Shown here piece by piece: positions 1-7,588 of a DNA stretch of 11,794 nucleotides. Numbering within the stretch: position 1 is the first letter of the stretch; the number at the start of each line of letters is the position of its first letter. Source of the DNA: Betaproteobacteria bacterium HGW-Betaproteobacteria-2 (GTDB lineage: Bacteria; Pseudomonadota; Gammaproteobacteria; Burkholderiales; Methylophilaceae); contig PHCM01000028.1 in NCBI GenBank assembly GCA_002842255.1, forward strand, positions 1 to 11,794. The letters are read 5' to 3'. Under the pieces are notes generated by a model, which was not told the origin of the DNA, made no database searches, and saw only the letters and a list, made by a program, of their open reading frames with translations. The translations under genes were made by a program, and so were the position numbers.

Positions 1-2
1 CT

Positions 3-815
3 TTTGCACAAAACAATGTGCTGGCAGTCGTGGTGTTTGCCTTGATTGTCGGCATCGCGCTGGTGATGGGCGGCGAGCGTTACCGCCAGATCCATCAGCT
101 GTTGCAGGAGTTCCTCGAACTGAACATGCGCATCGTCGGCTGGGTCATGGTCATCGCGCCGCTCGGCATCATGGCACTGCTGATTAAGCTGACGGCAACC
201 CAGGATCTGGCCATGTTCGCAACCCTGGGCAAGTTTATCGCGATTGTCCTGGGCACTACCATGCTGCATGGTCTTCTGGTGCTGCCTCTGCTGCTTTATC
301 TGTTTACCGGAATGACGCCGCTGACCTTTTTCCGCGGCTCGCGTGAAGCACTGATTACGGCGCTGGCAACCAGTTCCAGCGCGGCTACCTTGCCGGTCAC
401 CTTGCGTTGCGTGGAGCAGAACCTTGGGGTCAAGCGCGATGTTGCCGGTTTTGTCGCGCCGCTTGGAGCCACTATCAATATGGATGGTACTGCTCTTTAT
501 GAGGCGGCGGCGGCGTTGTTCATTGCCAATCTGGTAGGCATCGAACTCAATCTGATTCAGCAGATCGTGGTATTCCTGACAGCCATGATTGCCGCTATGG
601 GCGCGCCCGGCATTCCCAGTGCCGGCATGGTGACCATGGTCATGGTATTGCAGGCGGTCGGTCTGCCAGCCGAGGCGATTGCTATCCTGTTGCCGATAGA
701 CCGGGCGCTGGATACTTTCAGAACCGCAGTCAATGTGGAAGGCGATATGGTGGGTAGCCTGATCGTTGATAAACTGGTCAATGATGAGCCGGTGAATCCT
801 GATCCGGCTGCCTGA
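3..815 (+). CDS. DAACS-family acidic amino acid/dicarboxylate:cation symporter, C-terminal part (5' end outside window)
   Basis: The frame is open to the left edge, reading FAQNNVLAVVVFALIVGIAL, so this is the 3' part of a longer gene (about 270 residues present; the family is usually about 400-450). The GTG at base 18 is an internal valine, not a start. The protein is an inner-membrane secondary transporter that imports anionic amino acids or dicarboxylates with sodium or protons. Family hallmarks appear in order: the serine-rich tip of the first re-entrant hairpin (TSSSAATLP, bases 369-395), the NMDGT motif of TM7 (bases 477-491), the second re-entrant hairpin (GAPGIPSAG), and TM8 with DRALDTFRT followed by NVEGD. 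The TM8 arginine (bases 720-722) and the aspartate three residues before it match the positions that bind the substrate side chain and amino group in GltPh, which favours glutamate/aspartate over plain dicarboxylates. That substrate call is inference. It converges on the next gene. Confidence 0.93.
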   Translation, partial: FAQNNVLAVVVFALIVGIALVMGGERYRQIHQLLQEFLELNMRIVGWVMVIAPLGIMALLIKLTATQDLAMFATLGKFIAIVLGTTMLHGLLVLPLLLYLFTGMTPLTFFRGSREALITALATSSSAATLPVTLRCVEQNLGVKRDVAGFVAPLGATINMDGTALYEAAAALFIANLVGIELNLIQQIVVFLTAMIAAMGAPGIPSAGMVTMVMVLQAVGLPAEAIAILLPIDRALDTFRTAVNVEGDMVGSLIVDKLVNDEPVNPDPAA

Positions 816-818
816 TTT

Positions 819-838
819 GTAAAGCAGCCGCGCTTTAC
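819..838 (+). terminator. Hairpin between convergent genes, candidate terminator for the symporter
   Basis: A perfect 7-base inverted repeat, GTAAAGC (819-825) and GCTTTAC (832-838), encloses a 6-base loop in the 28-base gap between two convergent genes. On the plus strand a T-rich run (TTATTTTTCTTTT, 844-856) follows after five bases, as in an intrinsic terminator. On the minus strand the hairpin is followed by only a short, poor T/A tract, so termination of the minus-strand operon here is less convincing. Confidence 0.6.
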
Positions 839-843
839 CTGCA

Positions 844-1431
844 TTATTTTTCTTTTGCCAGTTGCTGGCGGAATTCCTCCAGCTTTGCCTCGTAATCTTC
901 AGCCTCGCCAAAGTCCAGAAAGCGCGCATAGCGTGCGTGGGTGCCCAGCACCTTGCGCGCATGCTTGATCGGGCAGAAATATTGTTCGGTGCGCGCCACA
1001 ATCTCGCTGATGTAGGCAATCATGCCGCTGCCGTAGGCACAGTAGGTGCAGTGGAATTTCTCGATGAAATTCAGGTAGTTCAGCTGTTGTCGGTCGAAGA
1101 TGATGTAGTCGCTGCGCCGCACTCGTTTGATGCCGTAGATGGGGAAACAGGTGAACTGGTAGAAGCTGATGAAAATGTCGGCGATCACCAGTGGCACGAT
1201 CATGCTGTAGATGATGGGCCCGGTGATCAGGTTGAGCGGGCGGTAGATGACCAGCCAGCGGAAGAAGTTGGTCTTCATCCTGCTGTGCGCTTCCCGCACG
1301 GATTTTTCGAACTCGACGCGTTTACCCTTGATCTGGAAATAGATGCTGGACGGCTGCTCGCTGAGCGCCGTGCGTAGTTCATCCTCCAGCGCAGTGATCT
1401 GTTCCAGCAGTTGCTGCACACGGTTATTCAT
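844..1431 (-). CDS. Conserved hypothetical membrane protein with CxxC...C motif
   Basis: I do not recognise a named family for this 195-residue protein. Residues 1-50 are helical and charged, possibly a short coiled coil. Residues about 66-98 are hydrophobic, enough for one or two membrane passes. A cytosolic or periplasmic part follows with four cysteines: C95, then FHCTYCAYG (C128, C131) and FCPIKHA (C153, with H157). The CxxC/C/H set could bind a metal or form a redox site; this is inference. The C-terminal 20 residues are a charged helix. The ATG at 1429-1431 is preceded by AAGGGGAA at good distance, which fixes the start. It lies 50 bases downstream of the RND pump gene on the same strand, so it is probably the last gene of that operon. 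Its Shine-Dalgarno sequence sits in one arm of an inverted repeat (separate entry). Confidence 0.8.
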   Translation of the reverse strand: MNNRVQQLLEQITALEDELRTALSEQPSSIYFQIKGKRVEFEKSVREAHSRMKTNFFRWLVIYRPLNLITGPIIYSMIVPLVIADIFISFYQFTCFPIYGIKRVRRSDYIIFDRQQLNYLNFIEKFHCTYCAYGSGMIAYISEIVARTEQYFCPIKHARKVLGTHARYARFLDFGEAEDYEAKLEEFRQQLAKEK

Positions 1432-1473
1432 GGAATTCCCCTTGATAGTTATCCAGCAGCAACGGGAAATTCC
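1432..1473 (-). promoter_or_regulatory. Inverted repeat covering the ribosome-binding site of the CxxC membrane protein gene
   Basis: On the minus-strand transcript the arm GGAATTTCCC (bases 1473-1464) can pair with GGGAATTCC (1440-1432), leaving one bulged base and a loop of about 23 bases. The 3' arm includes most of the AAGGGGAA Shine-Dalgarno sequence and ends directly before the ATG. If it folds, the structure would limit independent translation of this gene or act as a processing or attenuation point after the pump gene. Only the complementarity is seen; the function is inferred. Confidence 0.4.
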
Positions 1474-1481
1474 GTCGGTTG

Positions 1482-4400
1482 TCAGGTACCGGATGGTGTT
1501 TTGTGTTTAAAGCGCTGCTGACCATGAGTTGCCAGTGAGTAGACCGCCGGCACCACGATCAGCGTCAGCAACGTGGATGAGATCATGCCGCCGATGACGG
1601 CAACTGCCAGCGGCCCGTTGGTCTCGGCGCCAGCGCCCAAGCCCAGCGCGGCCGGTAGCAGCGCCAGAATCACGGTGAGCGAAGTCATCAGCACCGGCCG
1701 CAGCCGGATCGGGCAGGCCTGACGCAGGGCGTCGTCGATCTCAGTGCCTTTTTCCCGCAACTGGTTGGTCAGGTCGACCAGCAGGATGGAGTTCTTCGCC
1801 ACCAGGCCGATCAGCAGCACCATGCCGATCATGGAGAAGATGTTGAGTGAGTTGCCGGTCAGCAGCAAAGCCAGTACGCCGCCGATGACCGCCAGCGGCT
1901 GGGCGACCATGACGATCAACGGTTGCAGGAAGGAGTTGAACTGGCTGGCCAGTACCATGTAGAGCAGGATTAACGCCAGCGCAAAGACGAAGACCATGTT
2001 CTTGACGGTCTTCGCCATTTCCTCCGCCTCGCCGATCAGGCGGATGGTGTAGCCGGGCGGCAGGATCTCGCTGGACAACTGATTGACATTGGCGACTGCC
2101 TGATCCAGCGGAATGCTCGGACTGGCGTAGAGTGTCGCCGCATATTGCAGGTCGAAGCGGCCGATGACGGCCGCCCCCAGCGATTGCTTGAAGGTGACCA
2201 CGGAATCCAGACGCACCAGCCCGCCATCGCCGCTGCGCAGGAAGATCTTTTTCAGGTCCTCGGGCTGCGTCAGGCTGCCTTCTCTGGCCTTGATGCGGAT
2301 GTTGTAGCGTTGACCGTCGCCCGGTTCGTCATTGAAGCTGGCGATATCGATGCCACCGCTGTAAAGGCTGATGGCGGTGGCGATGTCGCGCGCCGTGATG
2401 CCGAGGCTGGCAGCGCGCACACGATCGACCGTCATGACCAGTTGCGGCAGGTCGAGTTCGATATCAACATCGACCCGGCCCATGCCCGGCATCTCCGAAA
2501 GCCGTTGTTGCATGGTCTTGGCAACGGTGCCGACCTGTTCCAGATTGTCGCCGGACAGGTTGAACTGAAGTTTTTCCGAGCGCTGGCCACCGACGATGGC
2601 GATCGGTGCAGGGAAAGCGCGCACCCCGGGAATCTGTTCCAGCTGTTCCCGAAGTCTGTTCATCAGTTCCTGCTGACTCATGCTGCGTTCGTCGCGTTCT
2701 TTCATGCGGATATTGGCGTTACCCGTGTTGACCTGACCCTGGGCGCCAAAGCCGATGGTCGTGAAATAGCTGGCGATCTGATCCGGATAGCCAGCCAGGA
2801 TATCCTCGATCATGTTGAGACGGGTCTCGGTGTATTCCAGACTCGAACCGAGCGGCGTTTTGAACGAGATACGGAACCGGCCTTCATCTGCTTCCGGCAC
2901 GAACTCCTTGCTGACCTGCGCGAACAGAAAGCCGCTGGACAACACGATGAGCGTCGTCACGAAAACCACTTTCCAGCGATGCACTAGCGCCCAGCCCAGG
3001 CTTTTGGCATAAAACGCATCCATGCGATGGAAGAATCTGTCCAGCAGATTGTAGAGCTTGCCGTGCTGGGTCTCGACCCTCAGATAGCGCGAACAGAGCA
3101 TGGGCGTCAGGGTTAACGAGACGAATAGGGAGACCAGTACGCCAAAGGTGACGACGACGGCAAAGGATTTGAAGAACTGACCGATGATGCCATCCATGAA
3201 GATCACCGGGGCAAAGATGCAGACCAGCGACAGCGTAGCGGCCACCACGGCAAAGGCGACCTCGCGGCTGCCGTTGATGGCTGCAGACATGGCAGTGGCG
3301 CCCGGCATCTCCCGATGACGGAAGATGTTCTCCAGCACGACAATAGCGTCATCCACGACGACACCGATCAACAGCAACAGCGCGAGCAGCGTCATGGTAT
3401 TGAAGGTGAAACCGGAGAAGTACATGACTGCGACCGCGCCCAGCAGGGAGACCGGGATCGCAGTGGCAATGATCAGGGTGGATCGCAGCGAACGCAGGAA
3501 CAGCCAGACGATGAGAGCGGCCAGCAGGGTGCCTTCGATCAGGTGTTCCTGCAGGGATTTGACGATCTCCTTGATGAAGATGGAGTCATCGGTCGAGATG
3601 TCGATGAACATGCCCGGTGGCAGATTGGGCCGGATATCCTCGTCGACACGCCTTTTGACTTCATCGATAATCTCCACCGTATTGGCGTTGGATACCTTGA
3701 TGATGCCGATACCGACAGTCGGCTGGCCGTTGTAGTGGGCAACCTGCCGCTGATCCTCCAGCCCGTCCTCCAGTTCCGCAATGTCCTTCAGCTTGATCGG
3801 CGAGCCGTCGCGATAGGTGACGATCATGTCTTCCAGATCGCGCAGATTGTGATATTCGAGGTCCAGTTTCAGCAGCTGTTCTGCTTTTTCGCCGACCAGA
3901 AAGCCGCCCGGTAACTGCACGTGCTCGTTGTTGAAGGCGGTGATGAGATCGTTGGCGACGATATTGTAGGCTGCCATCCGTTCGGGAATGACGTTGATGC
4001 GGATACGACGGTCGCGACGGCCGCCGAGGCGGACTTCGCCTACGCCCTTGATCGTCTCCAGCTTCTTCTTGACGACATTGAGGCCGTAGAGGTTGAGCTG
4101 CTGCGGTGTGCGATCGCCGGTCAGCCCCAGCCACATGATGGGCGAGGCATTGGTTTCCACCTTGCGGATGATCGGCGGATCCACGTCATCCGGCAGCCGT
4201 CTTAAAATCCGGCTGACATTTGACTGTACCTCGTTGTAGGCAACATTGATGTCCTTGTCGAGCGCGAAGGTGATGGTGACGACCGAGACGCCGGGCGAGG
4301 AGGATGAGGCGATATGTTCGATGCCCGGCGTAGTGTTGACCGCCGTTTCGATGACGCTGGTGATGCTGGCATCAATGATGTCCGGATTGGCTCCCACCAG

Positions 4401-4550
4401 GTTGGTGGTGATCGACAGGACGGGGAATTCGATGAACGGGAAGCGGTCGACGCCGATGCGTTGATAACTGATGAGGCCGAGCAATACCAGAAGGCCGGAC
4501 AGCATCCACGCCAGCACGTGGCGTTTGATGGATATCTCGGGGAGAATCAT
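1482..4550 (-). CDS. RND (HAE1-type) efflux pump inner-membrane subunit
   Basis: At 1022 residues this is a full-length RND permease, the proton-driven pump of a tripartite efflux complex spanning the cell envelope. The usual two-fold layout is visible: TM1 at about residues 11-30, a periplasmic porter domain (about 35-335), a TM2-TM6 bundle (about 340-485), TM7 (about 525-545), a second periplasmic domain (about 550-850) and TM8-TM12 (about 851-1005). The proton-relay residues are present: the TM4 aspartate pair D400-D401 in GVVVDDAIVVLEN, and K919 in TM10 (GLVAKNSILLVD). The CusA methionine ligands and CusA-type motifs were not recognised, so a drug/organic-compound (HAE1) pump is likelier than a metal pump; the substrate is unknown. 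The ATG overlaps the adaptor stop by four bases (ATGA) and has an AGGAAAA site 5' of it, so the two are translationally coupled. No outer-membrane channel gene is in the window. Confidence 0.95.
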   Translation of the reverse strand: MILPEISIKRHVLAWMLSGLLVLLGLISYQRIGVDRFPFIEFPVLSITTNLVGANPDIIDASITSVIETAVNTTPGIEHIASSSSPGVSVVTITFALDKDINVAYNEVQSNVSRILRRLPDDVDPPIIRKVETNASPIMWLGLTGDRTPQQLNLYGLNVVKKKLETIKGVGEVRLGGRRDRRIRINVIPERMAAYNIVANDLITAFNNEHVQLPGGFLVGEKAEQLLKLDLEYHNLRDLEDMIVTYRDGSPIKLKDIAELEDGLEDQRQVAHYNGQPTVGIGIIKVSNANTVEIIDEVKRRVDEDIRPNLPPGMFIDISTDDSIFIKEIVKSLQEHLIEGTLLAALIVWLFLRSLRSTLIIATAIPVSLLGAVAVMYFSGFTFNTMTLLALLLLIGVVVDDAIVVLENIFRHREMPGATAMSAAINGSREVAFAVVAATLSLVCIFAPVIFMDGIIGQFFKSFAVVVTFGVLVSLFVSLTLTPMLCSRYLRVETQHGKLYNLLDRFFHRMDAFYAKSLGWALVHRWKVVFVTTLIVLSSGFLFAQVSKEFVPEADEGRFRISFKTPLGSSLEYTETRLNMIEDILAGYPDQIASYFTTIGFGAQGQVNTGNANIRMKERDERSMSQQELMNRLREQLEQIPGVRAFPAPIAIVGGQRSEKLQFNLSGDNLEQVGTVAKTMQQRLSEMPGMGRVDVDIELDLPQLVMTVDRVRAASLGITARDIATAISLYSGGIDIASFNDEPGDGQRYNIRIKAREGSLTQPEDLKKIFLRSGDGGLVRLDSVVTFKQSLGAAVIGRFDLQYAATLYASPSIPLDQAVANVNQLSSEILPPGYTIRLIGEAEEMAKTVKNMVFVFALALILLYMVLASQFNSFLQPLIVMVAQPLAVIGGVLALLLTGNSLNIFSMIGMVLLIGLVAKNSILLVDLTNQLREKGTEIDDALRQACPIRLRPVLMTSLTVILALLPAALGLGAGAETNGPLAVAVIGGMISSTLLTLIVVPAVYSLATHGQQRFKHKTPSGT

Positions 4551-5647
4551 GATGCGGCTTTTTCCTGGCCGGGTGCAGTGTTCTGGATGGTCACTTCCGC
4601 CTGGTCAGTCAGGAAGGAAGCGCCATCGACCGCGACGATCTCGCCAGCTTTCACGCCCTCAATGATCTCGACCTTGCCTTCCTGCCGTAGACCAGTCTTC
4701 ACAATTCTCTGCTCTGCCCGGTTGTCGCGGATGACATACACCACATCGCCAGCCGGCCGCAGAACGACGCTCTGTTCGGGCACGACCACCGCTTCGGTTT
4801 CCCCGATGACCACCACGGCATTGACGCTGGCACCTGCCTGCCAGTTCTCCTGGCCGATGACATCGGCCAGCACGTCGATTGCACGGTTACTGGCACCGAT
4901 TACGGGTTTCATTTCACGGACTTCCGAGATGATTTCCTCCGGCGAGGTCGGGGTGGTCAGGCGTACCTTGAGCCCGGGCTTGATTCTGGACGCGACACGT
5001 TCGGGATAAGGCAGGTGGGCGCGCAAGCGCTGGTTGCTGATGATCTGCATCATGGGGGAGCCGATGCTGACAAAATCTCCGGGCGAGACGATTTGCACTT
5101 CGATGATGCCGTCGACCGGGGCTACGGCCTGCGTTTTGCTGCCGGTATGTTCGATGCTGGCCAATCTGGCGCGGGCTGCTTCCAGTTCCTTTTTGTAGGC
5201 AGATTTTTGTGTATGAATTTCATCGAGGGCGTTCTTGGAGATGAAGTTCTTCTCGACCAGGGTCTGGTTGCGTTCCAGTGAGCGTTCCTGATTCGCCAGC
5301 AGGGCTTCAATCCGCCCGACCTCCGCTTGTGCTTCGCGGCGCTGCAGGGCAAGGTCGGTCGGGTCCAGTATGACCAGGACATCGCCCTTCTTCACGCGCT
5401 GCCCCGGTCTTGCCTTGACTTCCAGTACCCGGCCTGCCACTTCGGCCGATACGGTCGGGTCGATCAGGCCTTCGAGGCTACCGACGGTTTCCTCGCGAAT
5501 TTCCAGCGTGGAGGTCTCGGCAGCGGCTACACTGACCAGTGTGGCCGTCGATCTTTTCTGTTGCGGCGTGTCATTCTTGCCGCAGGCTAGCAAAGTCATG
5601 CCGAGACAGGCGGCGATCAGGAATTGCAGGCAGTGTGTTCTGGACAT
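4547..5647 (-). CDS. RND efflux periplasmic adaptor (membrane fusion protein), lipoprotein
   Basis: This 366-residue protein is the adaptor that links an RND pump to an outer-membrane channel. It starts with a lipoprotein signal peptide ending in the lipobox LLAC, so C22 should be lipidated. Next come the split lipoyl-like domain (about residues 62-96, with AGRVLEVKARPGQRVKKGD, and about 172-203, with APVDGIIEVQIVSPGD), a helical hairpin between the halves (about 98-168, rich in E/Q/R/L), a beta-barrel domain (about 205-285) and a membrane-proximal domain to the C-terminus. Length and order are typical of the AcrA/MexA class. The ATG at 5645-5647 has only a weak purine stretch (AAGAGAG) ahead of it. 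It begins 56 bases after ampD and overlaps the pump gene by four bases. Whether it has its own promoter in that gap is unclear; I saw no convincing one. Confidence 0.94.
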   Translation of the reverse strand: MSRTHCLQFLIAACLGMTLLACGKNDTPQQKRSTATLVSVAAAETSTLEIREETVGSLEGLIDPTVSAEVAGRVLEVKARPGQRVKKGDVLVILDPTDLALQRREAQAEVGRIEALLANQERSLERNQTLVEKNFISKNALDEIHTQKSAYKKELEAARARLASIEHTGSKTQAVAPVDGIIEVQIVSPGDFVSIGSPMMQIISNQRLRAHLPYPERVASRIKPGLKVRLTTPTSPEEIISEVREMKPVIGASNRAIDVLADVIGQENWQAGASVNAVVVIGETEAVVVPEQSVVLRPAGDVVYVIRDNRAEQRIVKTGLRQEGKVEIIEGVKAGEIVAVDGASFLTDQAEVTIQNTAPGQEKAAS

Positions 5648-5703
5648 GATGTGTGACTCTCTTGCTCGGGTGATTCTTGCGTTATTGTTTTACTATCCTC
5701 TGA

Positions 5704-6243
5704 TTAAACCATACGCCGTTCAGGGCTGCTTATTCTTGACCAGTCAAAATAAGGCCCCGGGTCGGTTTTGCGTCCAGGGGCGATGTCGGAATGACCGACC
5801 ACGGCCTCTATCGGGTATATCGCTTTCAGTGCATCGAGCAACTGATTGAGCTGTGCATACTGCGCATCGGTAAATGCTTCGTGGTCGCTGCCTTCCAACT
5901 CAATTCCGACAGAAAAATCGTTACAGCGTTCGCGTCCCTGCCAAATTGATTGGCCGGCGTGCCAGGCGCGCTGCAAACAGGATACGAACTGGATCAGACA
6001 GCCGTCCCGGCGTATGAGGAAATGCGAGGACACCTTGAGCTGGTGGATTTCGGCAAAATAGGGATGCGCCTGAGGGTCGAGGCGATTGGTGAACAGGTCG
6101 ATAATGCCGTTGCCGCCATACTTGCCGGGCGGCAGACTGATATTGTGGATGACTGCCAGCGTAATCAGCACATCCGGTCGCTCGTCATGGTTGGGCGAAT
6201 CGATAAACAATGCATCCTGGCAGATGCCGTGCGAATCAATCAT
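5704..6243 (-). CDS. ampD: 1,6-anhydro-N-acetylmuramyl-L-alanine amidase AmpD
   Basis: This cytoplasmic zinc amidase cuts the stem peptide from 1,6-anhydromuropeptides during peptidoglycan recycling. In many bacteria its loss raises the inducer level for AmpR-controlled beta-lactamase. The 179 residues match AmpD throughout: H33 (LAVIHNISLPPG), H151 (VVGHSDIAPGRKTDPG) and D161 are the expected zinc ligands, K159 and E116 (FSVGIELEG) are the catalytic-site residues, and each falls within a few positions of its place in the enterobacterial enzyme. The ATG overlaps the end of the pilR-like gene by 8 bases and has AAGGA five bases before it, so it is translated as part of that operon. No ampR or beta-lactamase is nearby. 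The enzyme has no signal peptide, which agrees with cytosolic AmpD rather than the exported AmiD type. Confidence 0.95.
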   Translation of the reverse strand: MIDSHGICQDALFIDSPNHDERPDVLITLAVIHNISLPPGKYGGNGIIDLFTNRLDPQAHPYFAEIHQLKVSSHFLIRRDGCLIQFVSCLQRAWHAGQSIWQGRERCNDFSVGIELEGSDHEAFTDAQYAQLNQLLDALKAIYPIEAVVGHSDIAPGRKTDPGPYFDWSRISSPERRMV

Positions 6244-7588
6244 CCTGATCCTTGCCCAGCCCCAGTTTTGACAGGCGGTAACGCAGGGTCCTGAAGCTGA
6301 CGCCCAGCAGTTTGGCAGCTTCGGTCTTGTTGTTCCGAGTCTTCTCCAGCGCGTTGAGGATGGCGGTCTTTTCTATATTCTCGAGGAATGCCGGCAAGGG
6401 CAGGCCGTTGTCGATTGCAAGCGGAGGAGCCAGCGTACCTGCAGCTTCCTGATCCAGCAGCAGGTCGTCAACGCCGATCGTTTTGCCGTCGCACAAGGCC
6501 AGTGCACGTTCGAGTATGTTTTCAAGCTCACGTACATTGCCGGGGAAGTTGCGTTTTTTCAGCAAGCGCATGGCTTCCGAATTGACTGATGGCGGTGGCA
6601 GGTTCGTTCGTCTGGACAGTTTTTCCAACAGGGCGGTGGTGAGCAAGGGGATATCTTCTTGACGATCCCGTAGTGCCGGAACTTTTAGTCCGATGACGTT
6701 GAGGCGGTAATAGAGGTCCTGGCGGAACCGGCCGTGCTCCATCATTACGCCAAGATTTCTGTGTGTGGCGCTGATGATGCGGACATCCACACTGACATCA
6801 TGTTGATCGCCTACCATGCGCACCTTCTTTTCCTGAATCACGCGGAGGAGCTTCACTTGCATGGAAAGCGGCAGGTCGGCGACCTCATCGAGATAAATCG
6901 TACCCCCATTGGCGGCCTGGAACAGGCCGGGTTTGTCCTCCTGTGCGTTGGCGACAGCGCCCTTTTTATATCCGAACAACTCACCTTCCATCAGGTTTTC
7001 TGCAATTGCCCCGCAATTGACGCTGATAAAAGGACCTTCCTGCCGCGAACTGTTGCGATGTATCAGTCTTGCCGCCAACTCCTTGCCGCTGCCCGGCTCG
7101 CCACAAATATGTACCGGTGCCTGGCTTCTTGCCAGTTTCTCGATCAGGTTCCTGACCTGCACCATGGCGGGTGATTCGCCTATCATTGCCGGATTGGTGA
7201 TGGATGGCGTTTGCGGTGTCGGCAACTTGAGCGCCGACTGCACTAGTGGACGCAGTTGGTTAAGTGAAATGGGCTTGCTCAGGTAATCGAAAGCGCCGGC
7301 TTTTAGTGCGGAAACAGCGTTGTCGGCACTGCCGTAAGCTGTGATGACTGCCACTGGCAGGCCCGGATAACTGCTGTTGATATGTTTGACGAGATCCAGT
7401 CCGTTACCATCCGGCAGACGCATGTCGGTGAGGCAAAGTGCATAGTGGCGCTGGCTCAGCAGGAATTTTGCATCGTCGACATCGGCTGCGCTGTCAGTGG
7501 AGATACCCATGCGCTCCAGCGTCAGGACCAAGAGTTCGCGGATATCCGTTTCGTCATCCACTACCAGGCAGGCGGGTTTCATGTTCAT
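6236..7588 (-). CDS. pilR: PilR-like sigma-54-type response regulator with an altered GAFTGA loop
   Basis: This 450-residue protein is an NtrC-class activator. Residues 1-120 form a receiver with acidic pocket D11-D12, phosphorylation site D55, T83 and K105. Residues about 134-365 form the AAA+ domain: Walker A GEPGSGKE (163-170), Walker B IYLDEVADLP (231-240), sensor I (ISATHRN) and the FPGNVRELEN segment (348-357). Residues about 403-443 are a Fis-type helix-turn-helix (KTEAAKLLGVSFRTLRYRL). It pairs with the adjoining six-pass PilS-like kinase, which is why I call it PilR rather than NtrC. Oddly, the sigma-54-contact loop, normally GAFTGA, reads GAVANA (residues 210-215) while the ATPase motifs are intact. 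The start overlaps the pilS stop (ATGA); M3 is an alternative start. No type IV pilus genes are in the window, so the pilus link rests on family likeness only. Confidence 0.85.
   Translation of the reverse strand: MNMKPACLVVDDETDIRELLVLTLERMGISTDSAADVDDAKFLLSQRHYALCLTDMRLPDGNGLDLVKHINSSYPGLPVAVITAYGSADNAVSALKAGAFDYLSKPISLNQLRPLVQSALKLPTPQTPSITNPAMIGESPAMVQVRNLIEKLARSQAPVHICGEPGSGKELAARLIHRNSSRQEGPFISVNCGAIAENLMEGELFGYKKGAVANAQEDKPGLFQAANGGTIYLDEVADLPLSMQVKLLRVIQEKKVRMVGDQHDVSVDVRIISATHRNLGVMMEHGRFRQDLYYRLNVIGLKVPALRDRQEDIPLLTTALLEKLSRRTNLPPPSVNSEAMRLLKKRNFPGNVRELENILERALALCDGKTIGVDDLLLDQEAAGTLAPPLAIDNGLPLPAFLENIEKTAILNALEKTRNNKTEAAKLLGVSFRTLRYRLSKLGLGKDQDD

Noticed and set aside
18..20. GTG at base 18 as the start of the symporter
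   Set aside because: The frame continues to the window edge with family-like sequence before it, and several N-terminal membrane helices of the family would be missing.
862..1377. 171-codon plus-strand frame opposite the CxxC membrane protein
   Set aside because: The minus-strand frame has a good ribosome-binding site, membrane segments and a conserved-looking cysteine motif. The plus-strand frame has none of these.
2145..2987. 280-codon plus-strand frame opposite the RND pump
   Set aside because: It is rich in D, H, Q and R in the way antisense frames of coding sequence are, with no family resemblance, and lies wholly inside the pump gene.
5648..5703. Promoter or terminator in the gap between ampD and the adaptor gene
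   Set aside because: I found no hairpin with a T run and no pair of -35/-10 elements at acceptable spacing on the minus strand.
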